DNA of 45,159 bases from Streptomyces soli (GTDB lineage: Bacteria; Actinomycetota; Actinomycetes; Streptomycetales; Streptomycetaceae). The stretch spans positions 1 to 45,159 of the forward strand of contig NZ_RJVR01000359.1 in NCBI RefSeq assembly GCF_003999195.1, in the 5' to 3' direction. Below, in pieces: positions 37,879 through 45,159 of the stretch. Within the stretch, counting starts at the first letter, position 1. Each line of letters opens with the position of its first letter. Under the pieces are notes generated by a model. That model had not been told where the DNA came from and ran no database searches. It was given only the letters and a program-made list of their open reading frames with translations. The translations under genes were made by a program, and so were the position numbers.

Positions 37879-39024
37879 CTAGAAGAACACCGAACGCCGC
37901 TGCACCAGCAGCTTGTAGAGGGTGTGCTGGATCGTCTCGCGCACCTGATCCGTCAGGTTGAACACCAGCATCGGGTCGTCCGCCGCCTCCGGCGCATAGC
38001 AGTCCGTCGGGATCGGCTCGCCGAACTGGATCGTCCACTTCGTCGGCAGCGGCACCATCCCCAGCGGCCCCAGCCAGGGGAAGGTGGGCGTCACCGGGAA
38101 GTAGGGAAAGCCCAGCAGCCTGGCGACGGTCTTGGCGTTGCCGACCATGGGGTAGATCTCCTCCGCGCCCACGATGGAGCACGGCACGATCGGCACGCCG
38201 GTCTTGAGGGCCGTGGCGACAAACCCGCCCCGCCCGAAGCGCTGCAGCTTGTAGCGCTCGGAGAAGGGCTTGCCGAGGCCCTTGAAGCCCTCGGGCATGA
38301 CGCCGACGACCTCGCCGCGCTCCAGCAGCCGTTGCGCGTCCTCCGCGCAGGCAAGCGTGTGGCCGGCCTTGCGCGCAAGCTCGTTGACGACCGGCAGCAC
38401 GAACACCAGGTCCGCGGCGAGCAGCCGCAGGTGCCGCCCCGCCGGGTGGTGGTCGTGTACGGCGACCTGCATCATCAGGCCGTCCATCGGCAGCGTGCCG
38501 GAGTGGTTGGAGACGACCAGGGCGCCGCCCTCGTCCGGGATGTTCTCGATGCCCTTGACCTCGACCCGGAAGTACTGGTCGTACAGCGGCCGCAGCAGCG
38601 ACATCAGCACCTGGTCGGTGAGCTCCTGGTCGTAGCCGAAGTCGTCGACCTCGTAGTCGCCGGTGACGCGGCGCCGCAGGAAGGCCAGGCCGTGCGCGAC
38701 CTTGCGGTCCCAGAGGCCACCCAGCAGTCGGTCGGCAAAGCCCCCGAGGGCGTCCGTAAGCGCCTCGACGGACGCGGGCAGCGACGGCTGCGCCGCCGAG
38801 CCGCCCGGGGCCTCCTGGGGCTCGGCGGACACCGGAGCCGGGTCCTCCTGCCCGTCCTGGCCACCGCCACCGGCCTGGGTCTGCGGTACGGCACTGAGCG
38901 GAGGCGGCACCGCCGGACTGCCCGGACCCGTGTCACCCTTTGTGCGGGCCCGGCCTCGGGGACGCGGTGTGCCCCGGCGCGAACGGGTGTCCTCATCGAA
39001 CGGGATGACCTTGGCGTCCGCCAT
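37879..39024 (-). CDS. Lysophospholipid acyltransferase-like protein (PlsC-related)
   Basis: A 381-residue protein. The first 90 residues are a disordered Pro/Gly/Gln lead. The acyltransferase domain (about 150-360) has ALVVSNHSGTLPMDG, a His-x6-Asp version of the usual NHx4D motif seen in the MGAT/DGAT-like LPLAT branch, and GVMPEGFKGLGKPFSERYK as substrate loop. IVPCSIVGAEEIYPM and FGEPIPTDCY are further conserved blocks. It likely acylates a glycerophospholipid or related lipid at the membrane. ATG 39024 follows GAGGAGGAGCC. It is the second gene after the epimerase-like gene (26 bp apart). Confidence 0.85.
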   Translation of the reverse strand: MADAKVIPFDEDTRSRRGTPRPRGRARTKGDTGPGSPAVPPPLSAVPQTQAGGGGQDGQEDPAPVSAEPQEAPGGSAAQPSLPASVEALTDALGGFADRLLGGLWDRKVAHGLAFLRRRVTGDYEVDDFGYDQELTDQVLMSLLRPLYDQYFRVEVKGIENIPDEGGALVVSNHSGTLPMDGLMMQVAVHDHHPAGRHLRLLAADLVFVLPVVNELARKAGHTLACAEDAQRLLERGEVVGVMPEGFKGLGKPFSERYKLQRFGRGGFVATALKTGVPIVPCSIVGAEEIYPMVGNAKTVARLLGFPYFPVTPTFPWLGPLGMVPLPTKWTIQFGEPIPTDCYAPEAADDPMLVFNLTDQVRETIQHTLYKLLVQRRSVFF

Positions 39025-39050
39025 GGCTCGGCTCCTCCTCGTTTGGGCAC

Positions 39051-40094
39051 TCACGTCTGGTCACCGCCCGTGGGCACCAGCGCGGCCAGCCGGTCGACGC
39101 CACGGGCCAGCCGTTCGGGCGGCAGCAGACCTGGTCCGCGGCTGCGCGCGAAGTCGCAGAAGGCACCGGCGGTGGTGAACTTCGGTGTGAATCCGAGCGT
39201 CTCACGCATCTGCGTCGTGTCCACCACCCGGCCGTGTGTCAGCAGCCTGATCTGCTCGGGCGAGAAGTCCGTGATCCCCGCCGTGCGCAGCGTCTGCGCC
39301 ACCCACGTCACCGCCGGCAACAGCACCGGCACCGTCGGTTTGCCGAGCCGCCGCGCGGTCTGCGACAGCAGCAGTACCCCGTCCCCCGCCACATTGAACG
39401 TCCCGCTGTTGAGCGTGCCGCGCGCCGGGTCCCGCAGCGCGAGCAGCAGCACATCGATGACGTCGTCCTCGTGGACGAACTGCAGCCTCGGGTCATAGCC
39501 GAAGACCGTCGGCAGCACCGGCAGCGCGAAGTACTCCGACAGCGGCGTATCCGTCCGCGGCCCAAGGATGTTTGCGAACCGCAGCACCGCCACCGCCACA
39601 TCCGGGCGGCGGCGCGCGAAGCCTCGTACGTACCCCTCGACCTCGACCGCGTCCTTGGCGAAGCCGCCCCTGGGCAGCGACTTGGGCGGCATCGTCTCGG
39701 TGAAGACCGCCGGGTCGCGTGGCGCCGACCCGTACACGCTGGTCGTGGACTTCACCACCAGCCGCCGTACGGTCGGTGCCTTCTGGCACGCGCCGAGCAG
39801 CTGCATCGTGCCGATGACGTTGGTCTCCTTGACCGCCGCGCGGCCGCCCTTGCCGGGCAGCGTGCCGCTGACGTCCATGTGGAGAACCGTGTCGACGCCG
39901 TGCTCGGCGAGCACTCTGGCGATCATCGGGTGGCGGATATCGGCCCGTACGAACTCGGCGCCGCCCAGATGATGCTCCGGCGGCACGGCGTCGACGCCGA
40001 TCACCCGGTCGACGTCCGGCTCGCGCATGACGCGCCGTACGAGCCTTCCGGAGAGCTGCCGGGCGACTCCGGTGACGAGCACCACCTTGCCCAA
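39051..40094 (-). CDS. Atypical extended SDR (NAD-dependent epimerase-like)
   Basis: A 347-residue extended short-chain dehydrogenase fold. The Rossmann start KVVLVTGVARQLSGRLVRRV replaces the typical GxxGxxG (Arg-Gln instead of Gly). VIGVDAVPPE, ADIRHPMIARVL, VLHMDVSGT and RFANILGPR follow the family pattern. The catalytic YxxxK is not conserved: the Lys is at 147 but position 143 is Gly (GGFAKDAVEVEG). It may therefore bind a dinucleotide without normal epimerase chemistry. TTG 40094 is chosen since GGGAGG lies 8 bases upstream. Conserved linkage with the acyltransferase suggests lipid or cell-envelope metabolism. Confidence 0.8.
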   Translation of the reverse strand: MGKVVLVTGVARQLSGRLVRRVMREPDVDRVIGVDAVPPEHHLGGAEFVRADIRHPMIARVLAEHGVDTVLHMDVSGTLPGKGGRAAVKETNVIGTMQLLGACQKAPTVRRLVVKSTTSVYGSAPRDPAVFTETMPPKSLPRGGFAKDAVEVEGYVRGFARRRPDVAVAVLRFANILGPRTDTPLSEYFALPVLPTVFGYDPRLQFVHEDDVIDVLLLALRDPARGTLNSGTFNVAGDGVLLLSQTARRLGKPTVPVLLPAVTWVAQTLRTAGITDFSPEQIRLLTHGRVVDTTQMRETLGFTPKFTTAGAFCDFARSRGPGLLPPERLARGVDRLAALVPTGGDQT

Positions 40095-40288
40095 GATCCG
40101 TGCCTCCCCTGGCTGTGCTGGCTGTGCGATTGCTGTGTACGCACCGTATCGGGTTGATGTTGCGCTGTGATGACGTCCGAGCCTACGAACATCGGGGAAA
40201 TAAAGGACATGGCCGGAAGACGCCGCTGCCCTCCCGCCTCCGCGGATGCGGTGACGAGAGGGCAGGGAAAGCGATACGCGTAGCTCGC

Positions 40289-40387
40289 TTACTTCTTGTT
40301 GCGACGCTGCACACGCGTCCGCTTCAGCAGCTTGCGGTGCTTCTTCTTGGCCATACGCTTGCGCCGCTTCTTGATGACAGAGCCCAC
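40289..40387 (-). CDS. Small ribosomal protein bS22 (AURKAIP1/COX24 domain)
   Basis: A 32-residue, extremely basic peptide: GSVIKKRRKRMAKKKHRKLL, then KRTRVQRRNKK. It matches the actinobacterial bS22 protein seen in mycobacterial ribosome structures, which binds near the decoding region of 16S rRNA. GTG 40387 follows GAGGG. It is easily missed because of its size. It lies 194 bp upstream of the epimerase-like gene and downstream of bdtA on the same strand. Confidence 0.9.
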   Translation of the reverse strand: MGSVIKKRRKRMAKKKHRKLLKRTRVQRRNKK

Positions 40388-40513
40388 GACTACCCTCGCT
40401 TCGTTTCCACTCGGTGCGGGGCGTCCGAGCCCACACGACCTACGTCGGCCAAGCCTACCCGCCCCGAAGCGGGGAGCCTAAACCGGGCAGTACGAAGGCC
40501 GTGCAGACCGCTG

Positions 40514-40726
40514 TCAGGCAGATTCCCCCACCCCCACGTAGGACTCGCGAAGATAGTCATGGACGGCCTGCTCCGGTACCCGGAAGGACCTGCCCACCCG
40601 GATGGCCGGCAGATGACCGCTGTGCACCAGTCGGTACACGGTCATCTTGGAAACTCGCATCACCGCGGCGACCTCCGCCACAGTCAGGAAAACGACCTCG
40701 TTGAGAGGCCTGTCGCTAGAAGCCAT
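40514..40726 (-). CDS. bdtA: Excisionase/BldC-type helix-turn-helix protein (BdtA-like)
   Basis: A 70-residue DNA-binding protein with the MerR/Xis-type winged helix: FLTVAEVAAVMRVSKMTVYR, LVHSGHLPAIRVGRSFRVPE and AVHDYL. It resembles BldC. By position next to bldN it corresponds to BdtA, a gene reported as a direct BldD target in S. coelicolor (from memory). ATG 40726 begins MASSDRPLNEVVFLT. Its targets are unknown. A TCACTACTGTGA palindrome lies about 125 bp upstream (40851-40862), possibly an operator. Confidence 0.85.
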   Translation of the reverse strand: MASSDRPLNEVVFLTVAEVAAVMRVSKMTVYRLVHSGHLPAIRVGRSFRVPEQAVHDYLRESYVGVGESA

Positions 40727-40853
40727 GACACACCTGAACCTTCCGCACATGTCGGACACCGGCTTCCCCTCCGGCGCTCCTGCTCGCACGTGCGCTCCTC
40801 CCCAGACTAGGTGCGGGTGATGCAAGTGGGGAAGAGGAGTAGCGATCGGTTCA

Positions 40854-41669
40854 CTACTGTGACAGACACGCTCGATTGAGTACATAGCGCGTAAGCGGTC
40901 GGTAGTAATCGGACCGCACAGCGTCATCAAGCGGAACCACGACCGACATCCGGCCCTCCGCCTGCGCCACGAACACCGCAGGATCGTCGGAATCAGCCAG
41001 TCCGATCGCCTCAATGCCCAGCTGACCTGCCCCGCATACCCATCCGTGGTCCCCCACCACGAGGCGCGGCAACCGCCGTCCGCGTCCGCCCGCCCCGGCG
41101 AGCGCGGCGCGAACCGGGAGGGGGGAGTGCGTGTGCACCCCCGGCTCACGCCCGGGCGCGATGGTGGGCGTGGCACACACGACCGCGACTCCGCCTACGT
41201 ACCGCAGATAGTGGCGGCGTAGACCGAATTGCGTCGGCATGTCGATACATCGACCATGCGATGGTGTGAGAACCGGACACCCCGCCGCCGACAACGCTCC
41301 CGCCAATGCGGCGTAGAAACCATGCAGCCGTTGCGGATGTCCCGTCCCGAGCAGCACGGGTTCCCTGTGGTCCGCCGCCGATCGGATCCGGTCCGCGAAC
41401 GCGTCAAGTGCCGCCACCGTACGGTCCGGGTCGATCACATCGTGCCCCGAGGTGTGTGCCGGATCAGGCGATACGCCACACCGTTCCGCCATCAACCGCA
41501 GCAACTCCCCCACCGTCCATGCCCGCTCCGGATCCAGCCCCAGCATCTGCCGCGGATCCCCCGCCGCGAACAGCCGATAGCTCCGCAGGCTCTTCTCCCG
41601 CAACGTAGCGATCGGCCCCGCCAACCGGGCCGCCAGCAGGTGCGCGCGCAGCGCGCCGACACTCAGCAC
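40854..41669 (-). CDS. Conserved actinobacterial protein, phosphatase-annotated
   Basis: A 271-residue soluble protein. Conserved-looking blocks are SGHDVIDPDRTVAALDAFAD, LLGTGHPQRLHGFYAALAGA, LVVGDHGWVCGAGQLGIEA and DDAVRSDYYRPLTRYVLNRA. Homologues next to bdtA in Streptomyces are, as I recall, labelled phosphatase, but I see no standard phosphatase motif; the GTGHP and GDHG segments could form the active site. GTG 41669 is the likely start. It runs toward bdtA with 127 bp between. Confidence 0.65.
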   Translation of the reverse strand: MLSVGALRAHLLAARLAGPIATLREKSLRSYRLFAAGDPRQMLGLDPERAWTVGELLRLMAERCGVSPDPAHTSGHDVIDPDRTVAALDAFADRIRSAADHREPVLLGTGHPQRLHGFYAALAGALSAAGCPVLTPSHGRCIDMPTQFGLRRHYLRYVGGVAVVCATPTIAPGREPGVHTHSPLPVRAALAGAGGRGRRLPRLVVGDHGWVCGAGQLGIEAIGLADSDDPAVFVAQAEGRMSVVVPLDDAVRSDYYRPLTRYVLNRACLSQ

Positions 41670-41770
41670 GGCGCGATGCTCTCGCTATACGGGCCTGTGC
41701 TGGGCCGGAACGACCGAAATCAACCCGAACGTGTCGTCCCAGTCCAGCCCGTCCGGCGAATGAGGACTTG

Positions 41771-41833
41771 GGGGTTACCCCCTCTGGGGGAGGGTCCAGG
41801 GGGTGGGGGCACTCCCCCAGAGGGGGTAACCCC
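41771..41833. repeat. 22-bp perfect inverted repeat in a GC-run palindrome cluster
   Basis: Arms at 41771-41792 and 41812-41833 are perfect reverse complements (core GTTACCCCCTCTGGGGG), each arm itself containing a CCCCC/GGGGG palindrome, with a 19-nt spacer. It lies between acuC and the phosphatase-annotated gene and belongs to the same class as the repeats near lysS and hemB. It may terminate acuC transcription. Confidence 0.75.
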
Positions 41834-41912
41834 ACCCAAACGAAGCTTTGGGGGAGAGCCCGCTGGTTTCGGGAAGGGGCGGAATTGGGGCGGAATGGGG
41901 GAGAAAAACCCC

Positions 41913-43091
41913 CTACGGCAACAACCCGTGCGACGGGAACACCGCCCGCCGAGTCGCAAGCACCGCCTGGTCCAACCGATCCGCCGGGTCATACCCCGCG
42001 TCATCGAACCCCCGCCAAGCCGCATCCCGCCCGTCCGTCATCCGCAGCGGCGCCAGCCTCCGCGTCCGCCGGTACACCTCGTGCCGCCACCCCTCCGGCG
42101 TCTCCGCCTCCGGCGCGATCGGCCGCCCCGCCGCGAACGCCACCAGATGCGTCCACGTACGCGGCACCACATCGACGACCTCGTAGCCGCCCCCGCCCAG
42201 GGCGACCCACCGCCCCTCCGCATGCTCATGCGCGAGGTCATGGCAGGCCTCGGCCACCGCCCGCTGCGCGTCCAGGCTTACCGCCAGATGGGCCAACGGG
42301 TCCTCGAAGTGCGTATCGGCGCCATGCTGCGTCACCAGCGCCTGCGGCCGGAACGCCGCCACCAGCTCCGGCACCACCGCGTGGAACGCCCGCAGCCATC
42401 CCGCGTCACCCGTCCCGGCCGGCAGCGCGACATTGACCGCCGAGCCCTCCGCCTCCGGCCCACCGGTCTCCTCCGGCCAGCCGGTCTGCGGGAAGAGGGT
42501 GCGCGGGTGTTCGTGCAGCGAGATCGTGAGCACGCGCGGGTCGTCCCAGAAGATCGCCTGCACACCGTCGCCGTGGTGCACGTCCACGTCCACGTACACG
42601 ACCCGCTCCGCGCCCAGTTCCAGCAGCCGGGCGACCGCCAACGCCGCGTCGTTGTACACACAGAAGCCGGAAGCCGTCCCCGGCATCGCGTGGTGGAGGC
42701 CCCCCGCGAAGTTCACGGCGTGCGTCGCCTCCCCGCGCCACACGGCCTCGGCCGCGCCCACGGACTGCCCCGCGATGAGCGCCGCCGCATCGTGCATGCC
42801 CTCGAACGCCGGGTTGTCCGGCGTACCGATCCCGTACTCGATCTCCGCGGCACTCGGATCCTCCGACGCCCGCCGCACCGCGGCCACGTAATCCGGCCGG
42901 TGCACCAGCCCCAGCGTCGAGTCCCCCGCCTCGGGGGCCGCCGTGACCGTGACGCCCTCGGCCCGGTCCAGGCCGAACTCCCGGATCAGCCCGATGGTCA
43001 GTGCGAGTCGCACCGGATCCATCGGGTGACCGGGGCCGAAGTTATAGCCCGTTACCTGCTCATCCCACATCAGCTGTGCGCGGCCGCTCAT
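41913..43091 (-). CDS. acuC: AcuC-type class I histone deacetylase-like enzyme
   Basis: A 392-residue zinc deacetylase of the arginase-deacetylase fold. In bacteria AcuC removes acetyl groups from proteins such as acetyl-CoA synthetase, controlling acetate/acetoin use. The catalytic pair is in GGLHHAMPGTASGFCVYNDA, metal ligands in VDVDVHHGDGVQ and TQHGADTHFEDP, and the Gly-rich end in ALGGGGYEVVDVVPRTWT. ATG 43091 is taken; the gene overlaps the end of the MFS transporter gene by 32 bp, so the two are translated together, suggesting a transported substrate tied to acyl metabolism. Confidence 0.93.
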   Translation of the reverse strand: MSGRAQLMWDEQVTGYNFGPGHPMDPVRLALTIGLIREFGLDRAEGVTVTAAPEAGDSTLGLVHRPDYVAAVRRASEDPSAAEIEYGIGTPDNPAFEGMHDAAALIAGQSVGAAEAVWRGEATHAVNFAGGLHHAMPGTASGFCVYNDAALAVARLLELGAERVVYVDVDVHHGDGVQAIFWDDPRVLTISLHEHPRTLFPQTGWPEETGGPEAEGSAVNVALPAGTGDAGWLRAFHAVVPELVAAFRPQALVTQHGADTHFEDPLAHLAVSLDAQRAVAEACHDLAHEHAEGRWVALGGGGYEVVDVVPRTWTHLVAFAAGRPIAPEAETPEGWRHEVYRRTRRLAPLRMTDGRDAAWRGFDDAGYDPADRLDQAVLATRRAVFPSHGLLP

Positions 43092-44280
43092 GGCCGACAC
43101 CGTATCTGGCCGGGTCCGCATCGAACGAGCGGGCATACAGAAGCGTGGCGCCCACGAGCACCATCGGGACCAGCATCGCCCCGCGGTAACTCCACACGTC
43201 GCCCAGCGCCCCCACCAGCGGTGAGCCGATCAGAAAGCCGACGTAATTGAAGACGTTCAGCCGCGCGATCGCCGCGTCCGAAGCCCCCGGGAAGAGCCGG
43301 CCGGCGGCGGCGAAGGTCTGCGGCACGATCACACACAGCCCGAACCCGAGGATCGTGAAGCCCAGAATCCCCACCCACGCCCCTGGCGCGGCCGCCACCA
43401 CCGCGAACCCGCCCATCGCCAGCAGCGAGCCCGCCCTGACCACCGCCGCCGCCCCGAAGCGCCGCACCCCGAAGTCCCCCAGGGCACGGCCGAGCAGCGT
43501 CGTGACCATGTAGACGTTGTACGGAACCGTAGAAAGCTGGTCCGAGCTGCCCAGCACATCCTGCAGGTACTTCGGGCTCCAGTTGGAGACCGTCGAATCC
43601 CCGATGTACGCGAAGGCCATCACCATGCACAGCGGCAGCAACAGCTTCATCGCCACCGGCACCGGCGCCGCCGTCCCGGCCCCCTCGCCCTTCGCCCCCG
43701 GGACCTGGCCCTGCTCCTGGTCGACGTACCAACGGCTGGCGACCAGCACCACCGGAATCAGCACCGCCGCAACCGGCCCGTACAACACCACGAGCGACAG
43801 ATGCCAGTGCGCCCCCACCCAAGCCAGCGACGCCCCCAGAATCCCGCCCAGGCTGTACGTCGCGTGGAAGCCCAGCATGATGCTGCGCCCGTACGCGTGC
43901 TGCAGGCTCACCCCCAGCACATTCATCGACGCGTCCAGCCCGCCGACGCAGATCCCGAACACCGCCAGCGACACCGCCAGCTCCCACAACCGGTCGCCCG
44001 ACCCCGCACCCACCAGCGCCAGACACACCGCCGGCTGAACCCACCTCAGCACCACCGACGGCCGGACCCGCTTCAGCACATGCTCCGTCGTCACGCTGCC
44101 GACCCCGGCCAGGATCGGCACAGCGGCAAGGAAGAGCGGCAGCATCCCGTCACTGACCCCGTAACGGTCCTGCAGCGCCGGGATCCGGGTCACCAGCAGA
44201 GCGAAAACCACACCCTGCGCGAAGAAACTGACGGCCAACGAGGCCCGCCCATGCCGCAATCTGCCGTCTATGCCGTCCAT
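43060..44280 (-). CDS. MFS transporter
   Basis: A 406-residue major facilitator protein with 12 hydrophobic segments. It begins ASLAVSFFAQGVVFALLVTR and includes GLDASMNVLGVSLQ, HATYSLGGILGASLAW and GRALGDFGVRRFG, the latter two typical of the fucose-permease-like/YfkF-type branch. A cytoplasmic loop of about 30 polar residues separates the two halves (about 190-215). The substrate cannot be inferred. It lies between a HAD hydrolase (61 bp upstream) and acuC (overlapping), all on the minus strand. Confidence 0.88.
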   Translation of the reverse strand: MDGIDGRLRHGRASLAVSFFAQGVVFALLVTRIPALQDRYGVSDGMLPLFLAAVPILAGVGSVTTEHVLKRVRPSVVLRWVQPAVCLALVGAGSGDRLWELAVSLAVFGICVGGLDASMNVLGVSLQHAYGRSIMLGFHATYSLGGILGASLAWVGAHWHLSLVVLYGPVAAVLIPVVLVASRWYVDQEQGQVPGAKGEGAGTAAPVPVAMKLLLPLCMVMAFAYIGDSTVSNWSPKYLQDVLGSSDQLSTVPYNVYMVTTLLGRALGDFGVRRFGAAAVVRAGSLLAMGGFAVVAAAPGAWVGILGFTILGFGLCVIVPQTFAAAGRLFPGASDAAIARLNVFNYVGFLIGSPLVGALGDVWSYRGAMLVPMVLVGATLLYARSFDADPARYGVGHERPRTADVG

Positions 44281-44341
44281 GAGCGTGCAGCGTAGGGCCG
44301 GAAGCTACGCGTCGGTAGATAGCCCCGGTCAACAGTTCGTA

Positions 44342-44989
44342 TCAGCTGAAGAGCACGCCGGGCAGCTCCGCCATATCCGCGAACAGCGTCCGCGCCCCCG
44401 CCAGCTTGCCCGGCGGCGTCATGGCAATGAACCCGTACACATCCATCCCCGCCGCCACCGCGGCCTCCACCCCGAGCGGACTGTCCTCCACCACCGCACA
44501 CCGCTCCGGCGCGAACCCCATCACCCGCGCCGCATGAAGGAAGAGATCCGGCGCCGGCTTCCCACGCCCCACATCCTGCGAGCTGAAGATCCGCTCCTCC
44601 GTGAAGCGCTCGTACAACCCCGTCGTCCGGAGCCCCACCCTGATCCGCTCATGGCTCCCGGACGACGCGACGCAGTACGGAATCCCCTCCGCCTCAAGCT
44701 TCTCCAGGACGGCCGCCACGCCGGGCACAGGCTTCAACTCCCGCCGGAACGCCTCAAAAACCCTCTGATGAAAGGTGTCATCGAAGTCCGCCGGCAACCG
44801 CCGCCCGGTCCGCTCGACGACCACGTCATGGACCCGGTGCATCGCCGAGCCCATGAAGTCCCGTATCGAATCCTCGTACGTGGTGGGGTGCCCCAGCTCC
44901 GTCAGATACTCGGCGAGCATCCGGTTGGAGATGGGCTCGCTGTCCACCAGGACACCGTCGTTGTCGAAGATCACCAGGTCATAGCGCAC
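44342..44989 (-). CDS. HAD-IA hydrolase, beta-phosphoglucomutase-like
   Basis: A 215-residue HAD phosphatase or mutase. Motif I is IFDNDGVLVDSEPISNRML (Asp-x-Asp, with the SE-P pattern of the phosphoglucomutase-like group), motif II VASSGSHERI, motif III Lys in GRGKPAPDLFLHAA and motif IV VVEDSPLGVEAAVAAGM. These are the signatures of sugar phosphatases such as 2-deoxyglucose-6-phosphatase or fructose-1-phosphatase. The GTG start is at 44989. It is the last protein gene before the rRNA operon end. Confidence 0.9.
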   Translation of the reverse strand: MRYDLVIFDNDGVLVDSEPISNRMLAEYLTELGHPTTYEDSIRDFMGSAMHRVHDVVVERTGRRLPADFDDTFHQRVFEAFRRELKPVPGVAAVLEKLEAEGIPYCVASSGSHERIRVGLRTTGLYERFTEERIFSSQDVGRGKPAPDLFLHAARVMGFAPERCAVVEDSPLGVEAAVAAGMDVYGFIAMTPPGKLAGARTLFADMAELPGVLFS

Positions 44990-45014
44990 CCGCCAACTCT
45001 AATCTCCACAACGC

Positions 45015-45058
45015 AAAAAAGCCTCAGCCCCCGAGCGCAAGGCTCAGGGGCTGAGGCT
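45015..45058 (-). terminator. Intrinsic terminator of the rRNA operon
   Basis: On the minus strand, arms 45042-45058 and 45020-45036 form a 17-bp stem (AGCCTCAGCCCC... with one mismatch) and a 5-nt loop, followed by six T residues (A-run at 45015-45020). It lies just beyond the 5S rRNA 3' end. Confidence 0.93.
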
Positions 45059-45064
45059 AATGAT

Positions 45065-45159
45065 TGTTCGGCGGCGTCCTACTCTCCCACAGGGTCCCCC
45101 CTGCAGTACCATCGGCGCTGAAAGGCTTAGCTTCCGGGTTCGGAATGTAACCGGGCGTT
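45065..45159 (-). rRNA. rrf: 5S ribosomal RNA (3' part; gene continues beyond the window)
   Basis: The reverse complement begins AACGCCCGGTTACATTCCGA and continues with the conserved ACCCGGAAGCTAAGCC, GATGGTACTGCAGGGGGGA and GGGAGAGTAGGACGCCGCCG stretches of actinobacterial 5S rRNA. About 95 nt are present; roughly the first 25 nt lie outside the right edge. This is the end of an rRNA operon on the minus strand. The exact 3' end is estimated. Confidence 0.95.

Noticed and set aside
45061..45159. tRNA gene next to the rRNA end
   Set aside because: The sequence is fully accounted for by 5S rRNA and its terminator; no cloverleaf is present.

Overview
The window is high-GC actinobacterial chromosome, almost certainly Streptomyces or a close streptomycete. 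The evidence is the pro-sigma factor BldN next to its anti-sigma RsbN, a bdtA-type small HTH gene, a rex-hemA-hemC-hemD-hemB run, a class I LysRS diverging from ArgRS, frequent GTG/TTG starts, third-position GC bias and stop/start overlaps. As I recall it, this matches the order of the S. coelicolor SCO3303-SCO3329 block, but I could not check synteny.

Layout. 1-3168: an oxidative-enzyme operon on the minus strand (tandem-ABM membrane protein, bicovalent-flavin oxidase, start of a serine hydrolase) diverging from a guanine deaminase-like gene. 3176-6004: a divergent MurE-type ligase and a lipid desaturase. 6171-7497: two DUF5994 proteins with two small ORFs between them, partly start/stop coupled. 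7515-9432: a beta-helix-like membrane protein overlapping a CPCC-type small Cys protein. 9429-17000: a patchwork of intact genes (GNAT, cold-shock protein, Nudix, L7/L12-like, FTCD_C cyclohydrolase plus FolD-like dehydrogenase, SDR) mixed with at least five broken genes (transporter tail, PP2C phosphatase, histidine phosphatase, FAD monooxygenase, DUF397), looking like repeated small deletions. 17000-21800: DinB protein, RtcB RNA ligase, two DUF3558-like lipoproteins (a third copy lies at 14.5 kb) and a DUF2637 membrane protein. 21800-32993: lysS, argS, DUF4253 protein and the haem operon rex-hemACD plus hemB, in an area invaded by GC-rich palindromic repeats and terminal-inverted-repeat elements. 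33125-40726: exonuclease, glutaredoxin-like protein, HAD phosphatase, bldN, rsbN, acyltransferase, epimerase-like protein, ribosomal protein bS22 and bdtA. 40854-45159: a conserved phosphatase-annotated protein, AcuC deacetylase, MFS transporter, HAD hydrolase, an rRNA terminator and the 3' part of a 5S rRNA gene.

How genes work together. Rex (NADH/NAD+ sensor) heads the tetrapyrrole genes and has a near-perfect Rex operator upstream. BldN is the sigma factor for aerial hyphae formation and RsbN its membrane anti-sigma; a sequence fitting a sigma-BldN promoter sits directly before rsbN. The FTCD_C and FolD-like genes are translationally coupled. The FolD-like protein has lost the Lys needed for cyclohydrolase chemistry, so the two proteins probably divide a reaction pair that one enzyme normally performs.

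Most unusual: (1) the Lys-less FolD paired with FTCD_C; (2) a 33-bp palindromic repeat unit, found at two intergenic sites with 31/33 identity, lying in frame inside lysS; (3) a 114-400 bp terminal-inverted-repeat element in two copies, one apparently carrying nested repeats; (4) the DUF5994 cassette with two uncharacterised small ORFs; (5) the dense gene remnants at 9.4-17 kb. All functional statements rest on reading motifs by eye and on family knowledge; no searches were run.
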